Shown: piece by piece, positions 16,143-24,713 of the stretch
Layout: every line of letters begins with the position of its first letter
How positions within the stretch are numbered: the first letter of the stretch is position 1
Origin: JADJQU01 sp035490315
GTDB taxonomy: Bacteria > Planctomycetota > UBA1135 > GCA-002686595
DNA: 57,382 nt
Assembly (NCBI GenBank): GCA_035490315.1
Contig: DATHET010000082.1
Location: 1 to 57,382 of the forward strand
Reading direction: 5' to 3'
Translations under genes and position numbers: made by a program
The notes under the pieces: generated by a model
Database searches by the model: none
What the model was told of the DNA's origin: nothing
What the model saw: only the letters and a program-made list of their open reading frames with translations

Positions 16143-16952
16143 TCAGCCCTTGGTCTTCACCGGCAGCGACTTCTCGAGCATCCACTTCGAGACGTCGCCA
16201 TACATGGACTTGTCGGTCATGATCGCCGAGGCATCCTGCTTCGAGGTCCGCACCTCGATCCAATCCGGACTGCCCGCGGACTTGGCGGAGGCTTCGATCA
16301 AGCGCTTGCCCGTGTTCTGATCGTCCTTGCCGACCACGATCAAGGTCGGCAATCCGCCGAGCTGCTCGAGGTCCTTGACGATCGAGTTCCCGTGCACCTC
16401 CGGCTTGGGATCGATCAGGACCAGGTCGCGGACCCGCTCGTCGCGCACGGCGTGGCGCACCGCCAGCATCGCGGAGTTGCCTTGAGCGAGCAGGCTGACG
16501 CGCGACGGCTGGACTCCGGTCTGCGTGGTCAGGAAAGCCACCGCCGCTTTCATGTCGCCCTGCATCGCCGTCCAGGCGCGCAGCTGGCCCTCGCTGTCGA
16601 GAGCCTTCCAGGAAAGCTCGGCCGTCGCGCTTTCGCCGTGGCCGCGCAGATCGATCGCGAGCACCGCGAATCCCGTCTTCTGCAGGCGCTTGGCCAGGGC
16701 CAGGACGTCGGCGCGAGATCCGCCCGTGTCGTGCAGGAGCAGCGCCGCGGATGCTTTCTGCTTCGTGTCGCAAGGCGCGAAGTAGGTCCCGACCAGAGTC
16801 AGCTTGTCCTCGGCCGAGAGCGTGACCCGCGCCGGCTCAGGGTCGGCGGCCAGGGCCGCGGCGCACAGCGGCGGGGCGGGGTGAACCAGGAACGCAGCGA
16901 ACCCGAGTGAAAAAGGGAGGACGAAAGGGAGGCAGAGGCGGAGTTGGAGCAT
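16143..16952 (-). CDS. Exported alpha/beta-hydrolase-fold protein lacking the nucleophile Ser (paralogue B)
   Basis: A 269-residue paralogue of the protein at 4496-5350. It has the same N-terminal signal, the same start of the mature part (DPEPARVTLSAEDKLTL versus DPEPAKVTLHTEDKLSL), and the shared phrases LRLQKTGFAVLAIDLRGHGESAT and RDERVRDLVLIDP. The nucleophile elbow reads VSLLAQGNS, with Gly148 where Ser would be. The oxyanion segment has changed to LLHDTGGS. It converges on the exbBD operon from downstream, so the two paralogues bracket that operon. Loss of the nucleophile in both argues for selection on a non-hydrolytic role. Confidence 0.85.
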   Translation of the reverse strand: MLQLRLCLPFVLPFSLGFAAFLVHPAPPLCAAALAADPEPARVTLSAEDKLTLVGTYFAPCDTKQKASAALLLHDTGGSRADVLALAKRLQKTGFAVLAIDLRGHGESATAELSWKALDSEGQLRAWTAMQGDMKAAVAFLTTQTGVQPSRVSLLAQGNSAMLAVRHAVRDERVRDLVLIDPKPEVHGNSIVKDLEQLGGLPTLIVVGKDDQNTGKRLIEASAKSAGSPDWIEVRTSKQDASAIMTDKSMYGDVSKWMLEKSLPVKTKG

Positions 16953-17215
16953 CGTGGGGGGCTGATGGATCGCGGCTCTGGTGCTCGAACGTCGCGGATA
17001 ACGCGCTCGCCGGCCGCAGCGCGTCCGCCGTCTCGAGGCGGGGCGATGTGTCCGGCGAGTGTGGAGCGCTCGATTCGGGGCGGAGGAGGTAACCGAGGCT
17101 AGCGGAGGGGACGAACGCGAGCCGACTTCAATGTACGGGAAGCGTTGTCAGCGTCAACCCGCCGGCCAGGCCAATTTTTCGGCCACTACGCAGCTCCCTG
17201 GAACTGCCGAGCGGC

Positions 17216-19639
17216 TCAGCCGAGCTGCAATTGCGCCCGTGCATCCATTTCGTCACGGTTGACCATCGCCAGGGCGTTGTCGAGCGTCTCGACGAGATCC
17301 CAACTTGGGTCGATCGCTCGCCTTACCTGGCGCACGAACTGCAGCGCCATGCGCAGGGTCCGGACCACGTCGCCGGGCAGCACCTCGGTCAGGTCGGCCA
17401 GGTCCTCCATGGTGGCACCCTCGCACCAGGCGAGCACCGCGGGACTCAGGCCCCAGTCGGCGACTTTCATCGGTTCGGGGATCCCGACGCGCAGCTCGCT
17501 CTGCACCAGGGAGCGCAGGATCAGGTCGACCTGCTTGCGCAGCGCGCCGAACATCTTGTGCGGCAGGTAGGGGCCGCCGCCGCGCCGCCGCTCCTCGTAG
17601 ACCAGGGCGGCGAAGATCATCGCCACCGCGCGCGGCGGCAGATTTTCCAGCGCGCCGCGGAAGAGCAGCTCGGTCAGTTGGATCTCGTAGCCGTTGAGCA
17701 CCCGGGCGACCTTGCCCTTGGGCGTCAGCTGATCCTGCTTGTCGATGTAGTTGTTCTCGGCCAGGAACTCGAGGTGGGCCTCGAGCAGGGCGCGCTGCTG
17801 CGCGCGCAGCTTGAGCTGGGCCTTCTCGGTTCCAGCGCGGTGCTGGAAGTGGTGGAAGGACTTCTCCCAGGCTTCGAACAGCCGCTCGCGGCCGAGGCTG
17901 ACCAAGAGGTGCAGGATCGTCGAGTAGGACAGCTTGAAGCGGCTCATCACCGACTCCGGCGTGCCCGAGAGGATGCGCTCGAGCGGCGCCTCGGTCAGGG
18001 CCGTGTCGTCGAGCACCGAGAAGACCAGTCCTTCGCGGTCGATGCCCTGGCGACCGGCGCGGCCGGCCATCTGCATGTACTCGCGCGTGCGCAGCCAGTC
18101 GACGCTGACGCCGTCGAACTTGCGCAGCGAATTGAACACCACGCTGCGCGCGGGCATGTTGATGCCGAGGGCGAAGGTCTCGGTCGTGAACAAGAGCTTC
18201 AACAGGCCGCTGGTGAACATGCGCTCGACCAGCTCCTTGTCGATCGGCAGCATCCCGGCGTGGTGGTAGCCGATGCCGCGGCGCGCAAGCGACATGATCT
18301 CGCCGTCCAGGGTCGTCTCCGGCAGCCGGAACAAGAGCACCAGCTCGGCCTGGAGCTTGGCCATCCGCTCGCGATCCTCGCGCGTCAACAGCTCGCGGCC
18401 CCCGTTGCGCCGCGCGTGGCGCTCGCAATCCTTGCGGCTGAAGGAGAAGACCAGGGCGGGCAGGGCTCCGACCTGCTCCAGCTCGTCGAGCAGGCGGTCG
18501 GGATCCGGCTGCAGGGCGCGCGGCGGCCGGCCTTGATCGCGGCCGCGCCGGTCGGGACGCCCGCGTCGCGCGCCATGGGCAGCCTCGGAGCCGAAAGCCA
18601 GGGCCTTGCGCCGCATCGCGGGGATGTCCGACAGGTCGAAGACGCCCGTGCGCGGGTTCCACAGTCGATGGGTCAGCGGCACCGGCCGCCAGTGGGACTC
18701 GATCACCTCCAGGGGCTGGCTGCGGATCTCGCGGATCCATTTGCCGAGCTCGTGGATGTTGGCGACGGTCGCCGAGAGGCAGATGAAGCGCACGCTCGCC
18801 GGCGCGAAGATCAGCGATTCTTCCCAGACCGTGCCGCGCTCGGCGTCGTCAAGGAAGTGGACCTCGTCGAAGACCACGTACTCGACGTCCGAGAGCTGCC
18901 TGGGATTCTCCAGGATCGCGTTGCGCAGGATCTCGGTGGTCATGATCAGGACCTGAGCCGAGGGATTGAGCGTCACGTCGCCGGTCATCAACCCGACCTC
19001 GACGCGCGGATCGTCGCGGAAGTCGCGGTACTTCTGGTTGGAGAGGGCCTTGATCGGCGAGGTGTAGATGCAGCGGCGCTTGCGCAGGATCGCGTCCTCG
19101 ATCGCGTACTCGGCGACCAGGGTCTTGCCGGCGCCGGTCGGAGCTCCGACCAGGACGTTCTTGCCGGCCGCGACCGCGTCGAGGGCCTGGACCTGGAAAT
19201 CCGAGAGGGTCAAGCCGCGCCAGACCCGCGGCGTCAGTCCCGCAGGCCGCGGAGGGCTCGGGATCGGCGGCGGGGCGTTGGCGATCAGCTGCGCCAGGCG
19301 CGACTGACGGCGAGCGGGCTCGGCCTGACGTCCATGGCCCACCGGCGGCGTGCCGCTACGGCGCTTGCGCTTGCCGCCGGGATGCGGCTCATCCTCGGGA
19401 TGGCGCGGACGCTCGCGCGAGCCCGAGGAAGCCGGGGGATGCTCGAGCCCGGAGCCAAACGGCACTTCCTCGGGAGCGGCTCGCGGCGCTTCGCGGGGCA
19501 GGCGCGAAGTCTCGTCCTCGCGAGGGGCGGCTCGAGCTTCGTCGGCGCGCGCGGGCCGCGCTCTCCTCGGTCGATTCGTGTTGCTCTCGCTCTCGCGGCG
19601 ACCCCGGGGCTCGTCGTTCGGGCCGGAGCGGCGATTCAC
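17216..19639 (-). CDS. Ski2/Mtr4-like superfamily 2 helicase (DExH)
   Basis: An 807-residue protein from GTG 19639, where GGAGA lies about 8 bases upstream. Upstream in-frame codons reach past the divergent gene and are not used. The first 140 residues are a disordered Arg/Pro/Glu-rich tail. The helicase core has Walker A APTGAGKT (about 166-173), DEVH (258-261), LSAT, and motif VI QMAGRAGRQG. The phrases TSPIKALSNQKYRDF, HHAGMLPIDKELVE and FATETFA-type LLFTTETFALGINMPAR are characteristic of Ski2/Mtr4/HelY RNA helicases. The C-terminal region has helical-bundle features (FLAENNYIDKQDQLTPKGKVA). Likely role: RNA unwinding in decay or ribosome-related processes. Confidence 0.88.
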   Translation of the reverse strand: MNRRSGPNDEPRGRRESESNTNRPRRARPARADEARAAPREDETSRLPREAPRAAPEEVPFGSGLEHPPASSGSRERPRHPEDEPHPGGKRKRRSGTPPVGHGRQAEPARRQSRLAQLIANAPPPIPSPPRPAGLTPRVWRGLTLSDFQVQALDAVAAGKNVLVGAPTGAGKTLVAEYAIEDAILRKRRCIYTSPIKALSNQKYRDFRDDPRVEVGLMTGDVTLNPSAQVLIMTTEILRNAILENPRQLSDVEYVVFDEVHFLDDAERGTVWEESLIFAPASVRFICLSATVANIHELGKWIREIRSQPLEVIESHWRPVPLTHRLWNPRTGVFDLSDIPAMRRKALAFGSEAAHGARRGRPDRRGRDQGRPPRALQPDPDRLLDELEQVGALPALVFSFSRKDCERHARRNGGRELLTREDRERMAKLQAELVLLFRLPETTLDGEIMSLARRGIGYHHAGMLPIDKELVERMFTSGLLKLLFTTETFALGINMPARSVVFNSLRKFDGVSVDWLRTREYMQMAGRAGRQGIDREGLVFSVLDDTALTEAPLERILSGTPESVMSRFKLSYSTILHLLVSLGRERLFEAWEKSFHHFQHRAGTEKAQLKLRAQQRALLEAHLEFLAENNYIDKQDQLTPKGKVARVLNGYEIQLTELLFRGALENLPPRAVAMIFAALVYEERRRGGGPYLPHKMFGALRKQVDLILRSLVQSELRVGIPEPMKVADWGLSPAVLAWCEGATMEDLADLTEVLPGDVVRTLRMALQFVRQVRRAIDPSWDLVETLDNALAMVNRDEMDARAQLQLG

Positions 19640-19835
19640 GATGTCATTCTCCGCGCTTGGAATCGCCTTGCCATCGATGTATCTAAACAAACGTCGGACG
19701 GGATCGGCAAGCAATGCTCGAAGCGACGCGCGCGCGAACGGCTCTGCAGTCCATCCTTCGATCGCCGCGTGCGTGTTTCGCTCCGACGCCCTTGTTTTTC
19801 TCTTCCGTTTCGCACGACGCCTTTCGAGGTCCATC

Positions 19836-20096
19836 ATGGAACCGCTGTCGACCAACCCCAAGTCCACGCAACAATTGCAGCGCCAGCTCGCCACGCTCAA
19901 GGTCGTTTCGCGCCTTTTGAGCCATGAATTGCATGTCCAATCGAGCTCCAAGACCGTCACGCTTTCGCGCGACGAGGTCTACGAGCTGCAGACCTGCATC
20001 GATCTTTTCATCGAGGATGCCGCGCGCCGGCTCTCGCCCTCGGGCCAGAACAACGTGGTGGCGACGGACGCGCCGCTGGTCGGCTCGCGGAATTGA
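19836..20096 (+). CDS. Small helical protein of unknown function (86 aa)
   Basis: It starts at ATG 19836, divergent from the helicase gene. The protein is short and mostly helical (QQLQRQLATLKVVSRLLSHEL, DEVYELQTCIDLFIEDAARRL), with no signal peptide or TM segment. It lies 33 bases upstream of the FtsQ-like gene in the same orientation. The family is not recognised. Coding is supported by position, composition and the abrupt end of the lower-GC divergent promoter region. Confidence 0.6.
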   Translation: MEPLSTNPKSTQQLQRQLATLKVVSRLLSHELHVQSSSKTVTLSRDEVYELQTCIDLFIEDAARRLSPSGQNNVVATDAPLVGSRN

Positions 20097-20129
20097 TCGC
20101 GATGCGCTGACCGTTCGCGCTTTCGCGCG

Positions 20130-21188
20130 ATGAATCCGAGCCTGCATCGCTTCCAGATGATTCTCGAGACACGCAACCAAGCCAGGGAACGCCGAGGCGG
20201 CGTTCTGACCAGCCTGACCTTCGCCCTGGCGATGATCGCCCTGGCGTGGTTCGTGTGGGTGCTCGAAAGCGACGTCGACGCCGCGGAATTCACGCGGGTC
20301 GAGACTTCCAACTTGCGGCTGGACACCGGCGCGGCCAGTGTCGATGCGCGCTGGGAAGCGATGCTGCGCGAGCGCATCGCGCGGATCGCGCCCTTCGCCT
20401 GCGACGATCCAGCGAGCCAGGATCGCGTGCTGCGCGAGCTGCGCGCCCTGCCCTTCGTGCGCTCCGCTGACGAGGCCGAAGTGCTATGGCCCGACGGCCT
20501 GCGCGTGCCGATCGTCTTGCGCATGCCGATCGCCTGCGTGCGGGTCGGCCGCGAGGTGCTGCCGATCGCGAACGACGGCATGCTGCTGCCGGGCGCCTGG
20601 CCCTCGCCTCCGGCTTTTGGCCAGGGATACCTGCCCGAGATCGCCCTCGACGGAGTGTCCGCGCGCAAGCTGCGGCCCGGCGAGGTGCTCTGGAACGACG
20701 GGGTCGCGGACGCCCTGTCGGTCGCCTCGTCGATGTGGGCCGAGCTCGAGGGCGAGGACCTCGCGCGCCTGGGGCCTTCGATCATCGACGCGCGGCGCGC
20801 GCGCGCGACCAGCGTCGAGGATCCCGGCACCGTGATCTACCTCGGGCAATCGCGCCGCGTGCTCTTCGGCCGCGCTCCGTCGACCCAGGAACCGGGCGAA
20901 CTGCCGGTGGAAACCAAGTGGTTGCATCTGGCGAATGCATTGCTTTGCCTGCCCGCCGGCCCGCCCCTGGAGCCCGGCGGTCCGCCGACGGCGCGGCCTG
21001 GGGAGGTCGATTGGGAGCTGGTCGAGGTGCGCTGGGACCACCCCGCGATGCTGCCGCGCGGCGCGAAGACCGACGCACGCGTGCCGGTCAAGGCCGTGAA
21101 GACGCAGAAGCCCAAGAGTCCACCGGCGAAGAGTGACGCTCCGCCCGCGAAGTCGGACGCGGGCGCGAAGACCGGACGCGTTCACTAA
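20130..21188 (+). CDS. FtsQ/DivIB-like membrane protein with POTRA-type domain
   Basis: A 352-residue protein with a short basic cytoplasmic N-terminus, one TM helix at about 25-45, and then an extracytoplasmic domain. The segment 97-137 (LRELRALPFVRSA...WPDGLRV...RMPIACVRVG) closely follows the POTRA end of FtsQ, which in E. coli contains LPWIKQVSV...WPDELKI...VPIARW. A segment like the FtsQ D-x-x-G motif follows (IANDGMLLPG). The C-terminus is Lys/Pro-rich with PPAKSDA repeats. FtsQ joins the divisome and is normally in the dcw cluster; here it lies among unrecognised membrane proteins. Known from the sequence: topology and motif spacing. Inferred: a role in division or envelope synthesis. 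Confidence 0.6.
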   Translation: MNPSLHRFQMILETRNQARERRGGVLTSLTFALAMIALAWFVWVLESDVDAAEFTRVETSNLRLDTGAASVDARWEAMLRERIARIAPFACDDPASQDRVLRELRALPFVRSADEAEVLWPDGLRVPIVLRMPIACVRVGREVLPIANDGMLLPGAWPSPPAFGQGYLPEIALDGVSARKLRPGEVLWNDGVADALSVASSMWAELEGEDLARLGPSIIDARRARATSVEDPGTVIYLGQSRRVLFGRAPSTQEPGELPVETKWLHLANALLCLPAGPPLEPGGPPTARPGEVDWELVEVRWDHPAMLPRGAKTDARVPVKAVKTQKPKSPPAKSDAPPAKSDAGAKTGRVH

Positions 21189-21198
21189 AGTCTGCGGG

Positions 21199-21807
21199 AT
21201 GGGCCCCGCCGCTCTGGTCCTCGCCTGGTGCCTGTCGCTCATGCCGCTGCTCCTGGAGCGCGGCGGCTCGCTCGATCTCGGCGCTGCGGATGCTTCGCCG
21301 CGCGTGGCCTTGATCGGCCTGGTCTGGATCGCGCTTGCGGGCATGCCGCGCGCGGCCGTTGGAATCTGGGATCCCCGCGCCTGGTGGGTCAGCACCATGG
21401 TCGCGCTGCCCGTGCTCGTGCTCGGGTTTGCCCTCGATCAGGCGAGCGGGTCCGCCGGTCCGCATCCCGAGGTCCATGGGCTCGCCGTGCTCGGCTTCGT
21501 GGCCCTCGCCGCCCTGGCCGCGGATCTCGCGCGTCGCCGTCCGCGAGCTCACGCCGTGCACGCGGCCCTGTGGTTCGCGTGCGTCGCCGGCGTGCCGCTC
21601 TTCGCGGCGGCTCTGGGCTGGGGCGCGCGAGAGGTCGGATCGCTCGCGCCGGCCTGGACGCGATCCGTCGCGAGCTTCAGCCCGCTGCAGTGGTCGATGG
21701 ACTCGCTGCTCGGAAGGGCTCCGCCATCGGCCGTCTTCGCGGCCCTCGCCGGATCCGTCGCGCTGTGCGCGATCGCGGCCTTGACCAGCCGCGGAGAATC
21801 GGCGTGA
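21199..21807 (+). CDS. Multi-pass membrane protein of unknown function (202 aa)
   Basis: It starts at ATG 21199, 10 bases after the FtsQ-like gene. It has about five or six hydrophobic segments (AALVLAWCLSLMPLLL, VALIGLVWIALAGM, STMVALPVLVLGFAL, GLAVLGFVALAALAADL, HAALWFACVAGVPLFAAALG, AVFAALAGSVALCAIAAL). No family motif is recognised. The stop overlaps the GTG start of the next gene (GTGA), so the two are translationally coupled. It resembles an ABC-type or integral permease-like subunit only in hydrophobicity. Confidence 0.7.
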   Translation: MGPAALVLAWCLSLMPLLLERGGSLDLGAADASPRVALIGLVWIALAGMPRAAVGIWDPRAWWVSTMVALPVLVLGFALDQASGSAGPHPEVHGLAVLGFVALAALAADLARRRPRAHAVHAALWFACVAGVPLFAAALGWGAREVGSLAPAWTRSVASFSPLQWSMDSLLGRAPPSAVFAALAGSVALCAIAALTSRGESA

Positions 21808-22805
21808 TCGCAATTTGCCTGCTGCTCCTGGCCCAGCTCGACGCCGCGCGCGTCAGCCTGGCCCGCGTCGAGATCACCGGCCCCTGCGAGCAGCTCGCGG
21901 TCGAAGTCCAAGGCGCCGGAAGCATCGAATTGACCTTTCCCAAGGCGCTGGAAGCCGGGGAAAAGCGGACGATTTCGCTCGCCGTGCCACTTCCGGCGGT
22001 CGCCATGCCTCACGACGTCTGGTCGCGCGCCCTGCGCGAGGCTCTGGCTGCGAGCGACCACGCGCGTTTGGTCGAGCTCGAGCCCGCGGCCGAGCTGACT
22101 GGTGTCGATTCCGAGCTGCTCGCGCGGCCCAAGCCGGTGCTCGCGTCCCGCGGAGCACGCTTGCCCTGGTCCGCGCTCTTCGTGCTCGGAGCATCCCTTG
22201 CGATCTGCCTCGCCCAGCGGCGCAAGCTCTGGATCGTGACCCTGATCGCGGCGCTTTCCGCCGCTTCGATCCTGCTCCTGCTGCGCGGCGTGCGCAGCGA
22301 AGTGATCTCCGCGGTGCGAATCCTCGAGTCGCGCCTCGGTGCATCGGCCGGCGAGCCTTTGCTCGCCGTCGAGCTGCGCCGCGAGAGCCTCGCGCTCGCC
22401 GACCTCTCCCGCGCGCGCATCCAGGTGCTCCCGCCGCAGCGACAGGTCGAGTGCCGCTCGCAGCCCGAGCCTCCTGGCTTCACCCTGCGCTCGAAAGGCG
22501 CGACCTTCATCCGACTCTCCTGCGTCGACCCCGGCCCGCGGCGTCTGACACGCGAGGTCAATGCCTTCGCGCGCTTCGAGGCGACCTGGCTGCGCGAATC
22601 CGACGGCTCGTGGCGCTCGCTCGGCCCCTGGAACCTGGGCGATCCGTTACCCGAAGGCAGCCCCGGCGAACCTCCGGGCTGGCTGGTGCCCGCCCTGCCG
22701 ATGGGCACCTCGATTTTTCTCGGACGACTCGCGAAGGGGGAGTTTTCCCAGGCCTTCGAGGGCGAGCGCGGCCCTCCGATCTGGATGCGCGGCCTCGGCC
22801 TCTGA
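21804..22805 (+). CDS. Exported membrane protein of unknown function (333 aa)
   Basis: The GTG start at 21804 overlaps the previous stop and has GGAG about 7 bases upstream. An N-terminal signal-like segment (IAICLLLLAQLDAARV) is followed by a small beta-rich domain. A pair of hydrophobic segments lies near residues 115-165 (WSALFVLGASLAICLA and WIVTLIAALSAASILLLL), and then a C-terminal beta-rich domain. No domain is recognised. Coupling to the multi-pass protein suggests a two-component membrane complex, perhaps working with the FtsQ-like protein. Confidence 0.7.
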   Translation: MIAICLLLLAQLDAARVSLARVEITGPCEQLAVEVQGAGSIELTFPKALEAGEKRTISLAVPLPAVAMPHDVWSRALREALAASDHARLVELEPAAELTGVDSELLARPKPVLASRGARLPWSALFVLGASLAICLAQRRKLWIVTLIAALSAASILLLLRGVRSEVISAVRILESRLGASAGEPLLAVELRRESLALADLSRARIQVLPPQRQVECRSQPEPPGFTLRSKGATFIRLSCVDPGPRRLTREVNAFARFEATWLRESDGSWRSLGPWNLGDPLPEGSPGEPPGWLVPALPMGTSIFLGRLAKGEFSQAFEGERGPPIWMRGLGL

Positions 22806-22869
22806 CCCTCGCCCCGGCGCGCGGGTATCGCGCAGGTTCAAAATGGCGGTGGAATACCGGGTACGGGCA

Positions 22870-22898
22870 TTGATGGGCGGGCCTCGGGCCGCTACTCT
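22870..22898 (+). promoter_or_regulatory. Predicted promoter of rplM
   Basis: A -35-like TTGATG (22870-22875) and a -10-like TACTCT (22893-22898) are separated by 17 bp. Transcription would begin near 22905, only a few bases before the rplM ATG at 22910, giving a leaderless or nearly leaderless message. The match to consensus is partial (4/6 and 3/6). Confidence 0.4.
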
Positions 22899-22909
22899 TT
22901 TCGACCCTT

Positions 22910-23344
22910 ATGAAGAGCACTTTCGTCCGATCCGCCGATGCCGAGGAGCGCTGGCTCCTGTACGACGCCTCCGAGCAGAACCTCGGGCGCATGGCGAGTG
23001 AGATCGCCATGTCGCTGATGGGCAAGGACCGCCCCTCCTACACGCCCAGCCAGCTGACCGGCGCCTTCGTGGTCGTCACGAACTCGGCGAAGTCCAAGCT
23101 GTCGGGCTCCAAGGACGACAGCAAGCTCTACGTCCACTACACCAAGTACCACGACGGTCAGAAGAAGGTCGCCCTCTCGCGCGTGCGCACCGACCGACCG
23201 AACGACATCGTCAAGCTCGCCGTGCGGCGCATGCTTCCGAAGACCAAGCTGGGCCACGACATGTTGCGCCGGCTGAAGGTCTACGAGGGCGCGGACCATC
23301 CGCACAGCGCGCAACAACCGACCAAGATCACCCCGGCCGTCTAG
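22910..23344 (+). CDS. rplM: 50S ribosomal protein L13
   Basis: A 144-residue protein with the L13 core. The signatures are WLLYDASEQNLGRMASEIA, LMGKDRPSYTPS, VVVTNSAKSKLSG, KLYVHYTKY, AVRRMLPKTKLGHDMLRRLKVYEGADHPHSAQQP. It binds 23S rRNA early in large-subunit assembly. The rplM-rpsI order is conserved across bacteria. There is no recognisable Shine-Dalgarno, and the ATG lies about 5 bases after the predicted transcription start. Confidence 0.97.
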   Translation: MKSTFVRSADAEERWLLYDASEQNLGRMASEIAMSLMGKDRPSYTPSQLTGAFVVVTNSAKSKLSGSKDDSKLYVHYTKYHDGQKKVALSRVRTDRPNDIVKLAVRRMLPKTKLGHDMLRRLKVYEGADHPHSAQQPTKITPAV

Positions 23345-23357
23345 AGACCGACGCTCC

Positions 23358-23756
23358 ATGACCAACGCAACTACTTTCACCTGGGGCCTCGGCCGCCGCA
23401 AATCCGCCGTGGCTCGCGTGCGCATCACGCCGGGGCAGGGCGGATTCCTGGTCAACGGCCGCGCGATGAACGAGTACTTCCCGACGATCCAGATGCAGCT
23501 CGACGCGCGCTCGCCGCTCAAGCTCACCGAGAACGAAGCGGCTTACGACGTGTTCTGCAACGTCGACGGCGGCGGTCCGAACGGACAGGCCGGCGCGGTC
23601 CGCATGGGACTCGCGCGCGCGCTCAAGGAAGTCAATCCGGCGCTGGAAGTGCCTCTGCGCGACGCAGGTCACCTGACCCGCGACAGCCGCATGAAGGAAC
23701 GCAAGAAGTACGGCCGTCGCGGCGCCCGCCGCGGTTTCCAGTTCTCCAAGCGCTAG
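23358..23756 (+). CDS. rpsI: 30S ribosomal protein S9
   Basis: A 132-residue protein. GLGRRKSAVARVRI at the start and the basic C-terminus (DSRMKERKKYGRRGARRGFQFSKR) are diagnostic for S9; the C-terminal Lys-Arg reaches the decoding P site. It lies 13 bases after rplM in the conserved operon. Length and motifs are complete. Confidence 0.97.
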   Translation: MTNATTFTWGLGRRKSAVARVRITPGQGGFLVNGRAMNEYFPTIQMQLDARSPLKLTENEAAYDVFCNVDGGGPNGQAGAVRMGLARALKEVNPALEVPLRDAGHLTRDSRMKERKKYGRRGARRGFQFSKR

Positions 23757-23783
23757 AGCGCAGCACGACGTCGGCGATACTTC

Positions 23784-23819
23784 GCGACGCAGCCTGATCC
23801 CTCGCGGCTGCCGCGTCGC
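23784..23819 (+). terminator. Weak hairpin after rpsI
   Basis: GCGACGC (23784-23790) pairs with GCGTCGC (23813-23819), extended by AGC/GCT with a 3-base bulge. It lies in the 89-bp gap between rpsI and the yebC-type gene. No U-tract follows, so termination is uncertain. Confidence 0.3.
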
Positions 23820-23845
23820 CCGACCTCCCGACCCACGCCACGCCC

Positions 23846-24604
23846 ATGGCCGGCCACTCACACTCGTCGAACATCGCGGCCCGCAAGGGAGCCGTCGACG
23901 CCAAGCGCGGCAAGATCTTCTCGAAGCTCGTGCGCGCGATCATCTCCTCCGCGCGCGCCGGCGGACCTGATCCGGACGCGAACCTCAAGCTGCGCTACGC
24001 GATCGAGAAGGCCAAGGCGGCCAACGTCCCCAAGGAGACGATCTCGCGCGCTGTAATGAAAGGCTCGGCGTCCAAGGACGGCGATCAGTGGGAAGAGCTC
24101 GCCTATGAGGGCTACGGTCCCGCGGGCGTGGCCTTGATGATCACCTGCCTGACTGACAACCGGCACAGGACCTCGCCGGACATCAAGCACCTGTTCGAGC
24201 GCGGCAACGGCAACCTGGGCTCGCCCGGATCGGTGTCCTTCCTGTTCGAGATGCGCTCGGTGTTCGTCATCGAGCGCAAGGAGCGCGACGAGGACGCGTT
24301 GACCGAGCTCGCCCTCGACGTGGGAGCCGACGACGTCGAGCTCGACGGCGAGGCCGCGATCCTCTACGCCAAGGCGACCGAGTTCCTGCCGATGAAAGGC
24401 GTCCTGGAAAAGAAGGGCGAGACCTTCCTGTCGGCCGAGATCGGCTACGTGCCGCTCAACCGCGTGAAGATCGCCGACAAGGAGGACGCGCGCCGGATCC
24501 TGAAGCTGATCGCCTCGCTCGACGACAACGAGGACGTGCAGAACGTCTACGCGAACTACGACATGCCCGCGGAGTGGATCGAGGAGCTTTCGGAGGGCGC
24601 GTAG
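23846..24604 (+). CDS. yebC: YebC/PmpR/TACO1-family protein
   Basis: A 252-residue protein with the family start MAGHSHSSNIAARKGAVDAKRGKIFSKL (normally MAGHSKWxNIKHRKxxxDxKRGKxFxKL). Conserved internal segments are NVPKETISRAVMKG, YEGYGPAGVALMI, and the LTDNRHRTSPDIKHLF region. YebC proteins have been described as transcription regulators and, more recently, as ribosome-associated factors easing translation of difficult Pro-rich sequences. The Pro-rich proteins of this genome make the latter plausible. It follows the L13-S9 operon by 89 bp. Confidence 0.95.
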   Translation: MAGHSHSSNIAARKGAVDAKRGKIFSKLVRAIISSARAGGPDPDANLKLRYAIEKAKAANVPKETISRAVMKGSASKDGDQWEELAYEGYGPAGVALMITCLTDNRHRTSPDIKHLFERGNGNLGSPGSVSFLFEMRSVFVIERKERDEDALTELALDVGADDVELDGEAAILYAKATEFLPMKGVLEKKGETFLSAEIGYVPLNRVKIADKEDARRILKLIASLDDNEDVQNVYANYDMPAEWIEELSEGA

Positions 24605-24713
24605 GCGCCTGCGCGGCCTGAATCGGCGCCGTTTTCTCGCGGCCCTTGACTCGCGGGGACCCATGTCCGACCCTGCCTGCGACCCTTCCCCGCTTACGGA
24701 CAGGAAGATTCCC

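Noticed and set aside
17231..19927. An 898-codon plus-strand frame opposite the Ski2-like helicase
   Set aside because: No domain resemblance; the opposite strand has all helicase motifs.
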